DNA from: Krumholzibacterium sp965370495
GTDB taxonomy: Bacteria > Krumholzibacteriota > Krumholzibacteriia > Krumholzibacteriales > Krumholzibacteriaceae
DNA: 16,047 nucleotides
Assembly: GCA_965370495.1 (NCBI GenBank)
Contig: CBDUUV010000056.1
Span: 1-16,047 of the forward strand
Direction: 5' to 3'
Shown: in pieces, positions 14,815 through 16,047 of the stretch
How positions within the stretch are numbered: the stretch's first letter is position 1
Layout: the number at the start of each line of letters is the position of its first letter
Translations under genes and position numbers: made by a program
The notes under the pieces: generated by a model
Seen by the model: only the letters and a program-made list of their open reading frames with translations
Database searches by the model: none
What the model was told of the DNA's origin: nothing

Positions 14815-15075
14815 CTATGCTTCCTCACCTCCACCCTGGTTCTCCCGTTCTTTCCAGCGCTGAGTAAGCGTTTCTACGGCAACGGCTGAAAGTATGGCAT
14901 GGCCCGATGATGTGACTATCACCGCCCTGGTCTTCCTGCCCTGTGTGGCATCCACCAGTTTGCCCAGCTGCCTGGCTTCTTCCCTGTACCTGCGCATCGG
15001 CGCAGAATCTGAGTTGATGATCGCTATTATCTTCTCTTCGGCTACAACATTCCCGAAACCGACATTGAGCAGCAT
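14815..15075 (-). CDS. remA: DUF370 / RemA-family regulator
   Basis: This is a small DNA-binding protein of the DUF370 family. In Bacillus, RemA activates extracellular matrix and osmoprotection genes, and related proteins form ring-like oligomers that wrap DNA. The 86-residue product matches family length and pattern: MLLNVGFGNVV at the start, IIAIINSDSAPMRRYREEAR in the middle (Ser-Ala-Pro and the Arg pair are typical) and GRKTRAVIVTSSGHAILSAVAVETL near the end, followed by a charged tail. The ATG at 15075 has GGAGGG at ideal spacing. It lies between yicC and gmk, the same arrangement as in Firmicutes and several other phyla. Whether it controls matrix genes in this organism is unknown. The nearby exosortase locus is about 14 kb away and no link is visible. 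Confidence 0.88.
   Translation of the reverse strand: MLLNVGFGNVVAEEKIIAIINSDSAPMRRYREEARQLGKLVDATQGRKTRAVIVTSSGHAILSAVAVETLTQRWKERENQGGGEEA
14823..14832 (-). promoter_or_regulatory. Strong Shine-Dalgarno in front of an AUA codon (gmk)
   Basis: The minus strand reads GGAGGTGAGG here, inside the last codons of remA. Nine bases separate GGAGG from ATA at 14818-14816, which is in frame with gmk and overlaps the remA stop codon (ATAG). The GTG at 14794 lies 33 bases away, too far to use this site. It therefore argues for initiation at or next to the AUA codon. Confidence 0.6.
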
Positions 15076-15151
15076 CGATCCCTCCGATCGGAATGCCCTC
15101 CTCCCGTTCTTCGCGAGGGCAGGCTGATCTACTTTTCCGCCAGAAAACTTT

Positions 15152-16027
15152 CTATTCTATATTCTGAATCTGTTCCCTTATCTTCTCCACCCTTTCCTTG
15201 ACGGAAAGACAATCCCGAATAATCCCCGAATCCGTCGCCTTATTACCCATCGTTGTAGCCTCACGGTGGATCTCCTGAAGGAGGAAATTAAGTCTCTTGG
15301 ATATCTCTCCACCCTTTTTCAGGATCGTGCTGAACTGCCCGAGATGGCTCTTGAGCCTTACCAGTTCCTCGGAAAAATCGGCGCGGTCAGCCATCACGGC
15401 GGCTTCCACCATCCATCGGTTACCATCGAGTTTGTCGCCGCCAAGAAGTTGTTTCAGTCTTGTCCTGGCTCTTGCCAGTGATCGCTTCAACGCCTGCGGA
15501 GCATGCTTCTCGATCCTGACCATCGTTCGGTCGATATCGGCAAGCTGCGCCTTCATATCCTTCATGAGTTCAAGCGCTTCCACTCTTCTCATTGCGACAC
15601 ACTTGTTCAGGGCCTGGGTGAGAGCCCTGCTCACGGCATTTTTTACCTTTCCCTCAGGAATCGATTCCGCCTTGTTGGAAAAAGCATCAGGAAGAGAAAG
15701 AAGCGTATTGATATCGATCTTTCCGGGTATACCTTCTTTTACCGCGAAATCGGAAAGTTCGTTGTACGCCTTTTTGAGCAATTTTTTGTTAACTGCTACA
15801 TTTTCCGTTTCAAAATTCCTGTCGAAAACAACATTGACATATACATGCCCCCGTCTGATCTTTTTCCGAATAGTCTTTTCCATATTTTTCTCGAAACCAC
15901 TGAGCAACCTGGGCGTCCTGATCGAAAAATCCACAAATCTGTGATTTACGGTCCTTATTTCAACTATTACCTCCCCCCCGCCTATAACCGCCGACCCTTT
16001 CCCGTAACCTGTCATACTTGTGACCAT
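15152..16027 (-). CDS. yicC: YicC family endoribonuclease
   Basis: This is a stress-related RNA-processing protein. E. coli YicC is an endoribonuclease reported to act on the small RNA RyhB. The 291-residue product shows the signature N-terminus (SMTGYGKG), EIRTVNHRFVDFSIRTPR around residues 24-41, and the C-terminal DUF1732 region (LKSHLGQFSTILKKGGEISKRLNFLLQEI and then HREATTMGNKATDSGI), which is the most conserved part of the family. Length is normal. The ATG at 16027 has GAGGAG upstream, and the window ends 20 bases further on, so its promoter cannot be seen. It is the first gene of the minus-strand run in this window, 76 bases ahead of remA. Confidence 0.93.
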   Translation of the reverse strand: MVTSMTGYGKGSAVIGGGEVIVEIRTVNHRFVDFSIRTPRLLSGFEKNMEKTIRKKIRRGHVYVNVVFDRNFETENVAVNKKLLKKAYNELSDFAVKEGIPGKIDINTLLSLPDAFSNKAESIPEGKVKNAVSRALTQALNKCVAMRRVEALELMKDMKAQLADIDRTMVRIEKHAPQALKRSLARARTRLKQLLGGDKLDGNRWMVEAAVMADRADFSEELVRLKSHLGQFSTILKKGGEISKRLNFLLQEIHREATTMGNKATDSGIIRDCLSVKERVEKIREQIQNIE

Positions 16028-16047
16028 TCCCGACTCCTCTTTTTTGT

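Noticed and set aside
1..16047. CRISPR arrays, insertion sequences, tRNA or rRNA genes, attachment sites
   Set aside because: I saw no spaced direct repeats, transposase motifs, terminal inverted repeats or cloverleaf-like sequences anywhere in the window.

Overview
The window is a dense bacterial segment of about 50% G+C. Seventeen complete genes and one partial gene fill nearly all of it, and no non-coding stretch exceeds about 220 bases. The envelope genes (MCE-type Mla lipid transport, exosortase) point to an organism with an outer membrane. The remA-gmk-rpoZ-coaBC order and an actinobacterial-looking cysteinyl-tRNA synthetase do not fit a standard proteobacterium. My low-confidence guess is an uncultured FCB-like or deltaproteobacterium-like lineage (Krumholzibacteriota, Latescibacterota, Eisenbacteria or similar). 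No marker in the window fixes the taxonomy.

Left end (1-1251, plus strand): a small protein-sorting locus. It holds the C-terminal tail of a truncated gene with a PEP-CTERM/IPTL-CTERM-style sorting signal, then an exosortase (XrtH-like, visible Cys-Arg-His triad), then an overlapping four-helix membrane protein that resembles the exosortase-H-associated protein. The substrate candidate, the transpeptidase and a partner are therefore adjacent and co-directional. This is the most interesting part of the window.

Rest of the window (1232-16027, minus strand): fifteen co-directional genes with short gaps or overlaps. In transcription order they are yicC, remA/DUF370, gmk, rpoZ, coaBC, family-4 uracil-DNA glycosylase, dnaB, mlaE, mlaF, mlaD, ispD, ispF, gltX, ddl, an M42 aminopeptidase and cysS. 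They combine nucleotide and RNA housekeeping (Gmk, omega, YicC), coenzyme A synthesis, DNA repair and replication, outer-membrane lipid transport, MEP-pathway isoprenoid synthesis, peptidoglycan precursor synthesis and two tRNA synthetases. I see no convincing rho-independent terminator inside the run. One good sigma70-like promoter candidate lies in the 219-base gap between gmk and rpoZ. The run collides tail-to-tail with the exosortase operon, where cysS and the last exosortase-locus gene share 20 bases.

The other unusual point is gmk. A near-perfect Shine-Dalgarno sequence sits in front of an in-frame AUA codon that overlaps the remA stop codon. The only conventional start (GTG) would cut into the first strand of the kinase fold and has no ribosome binding site.
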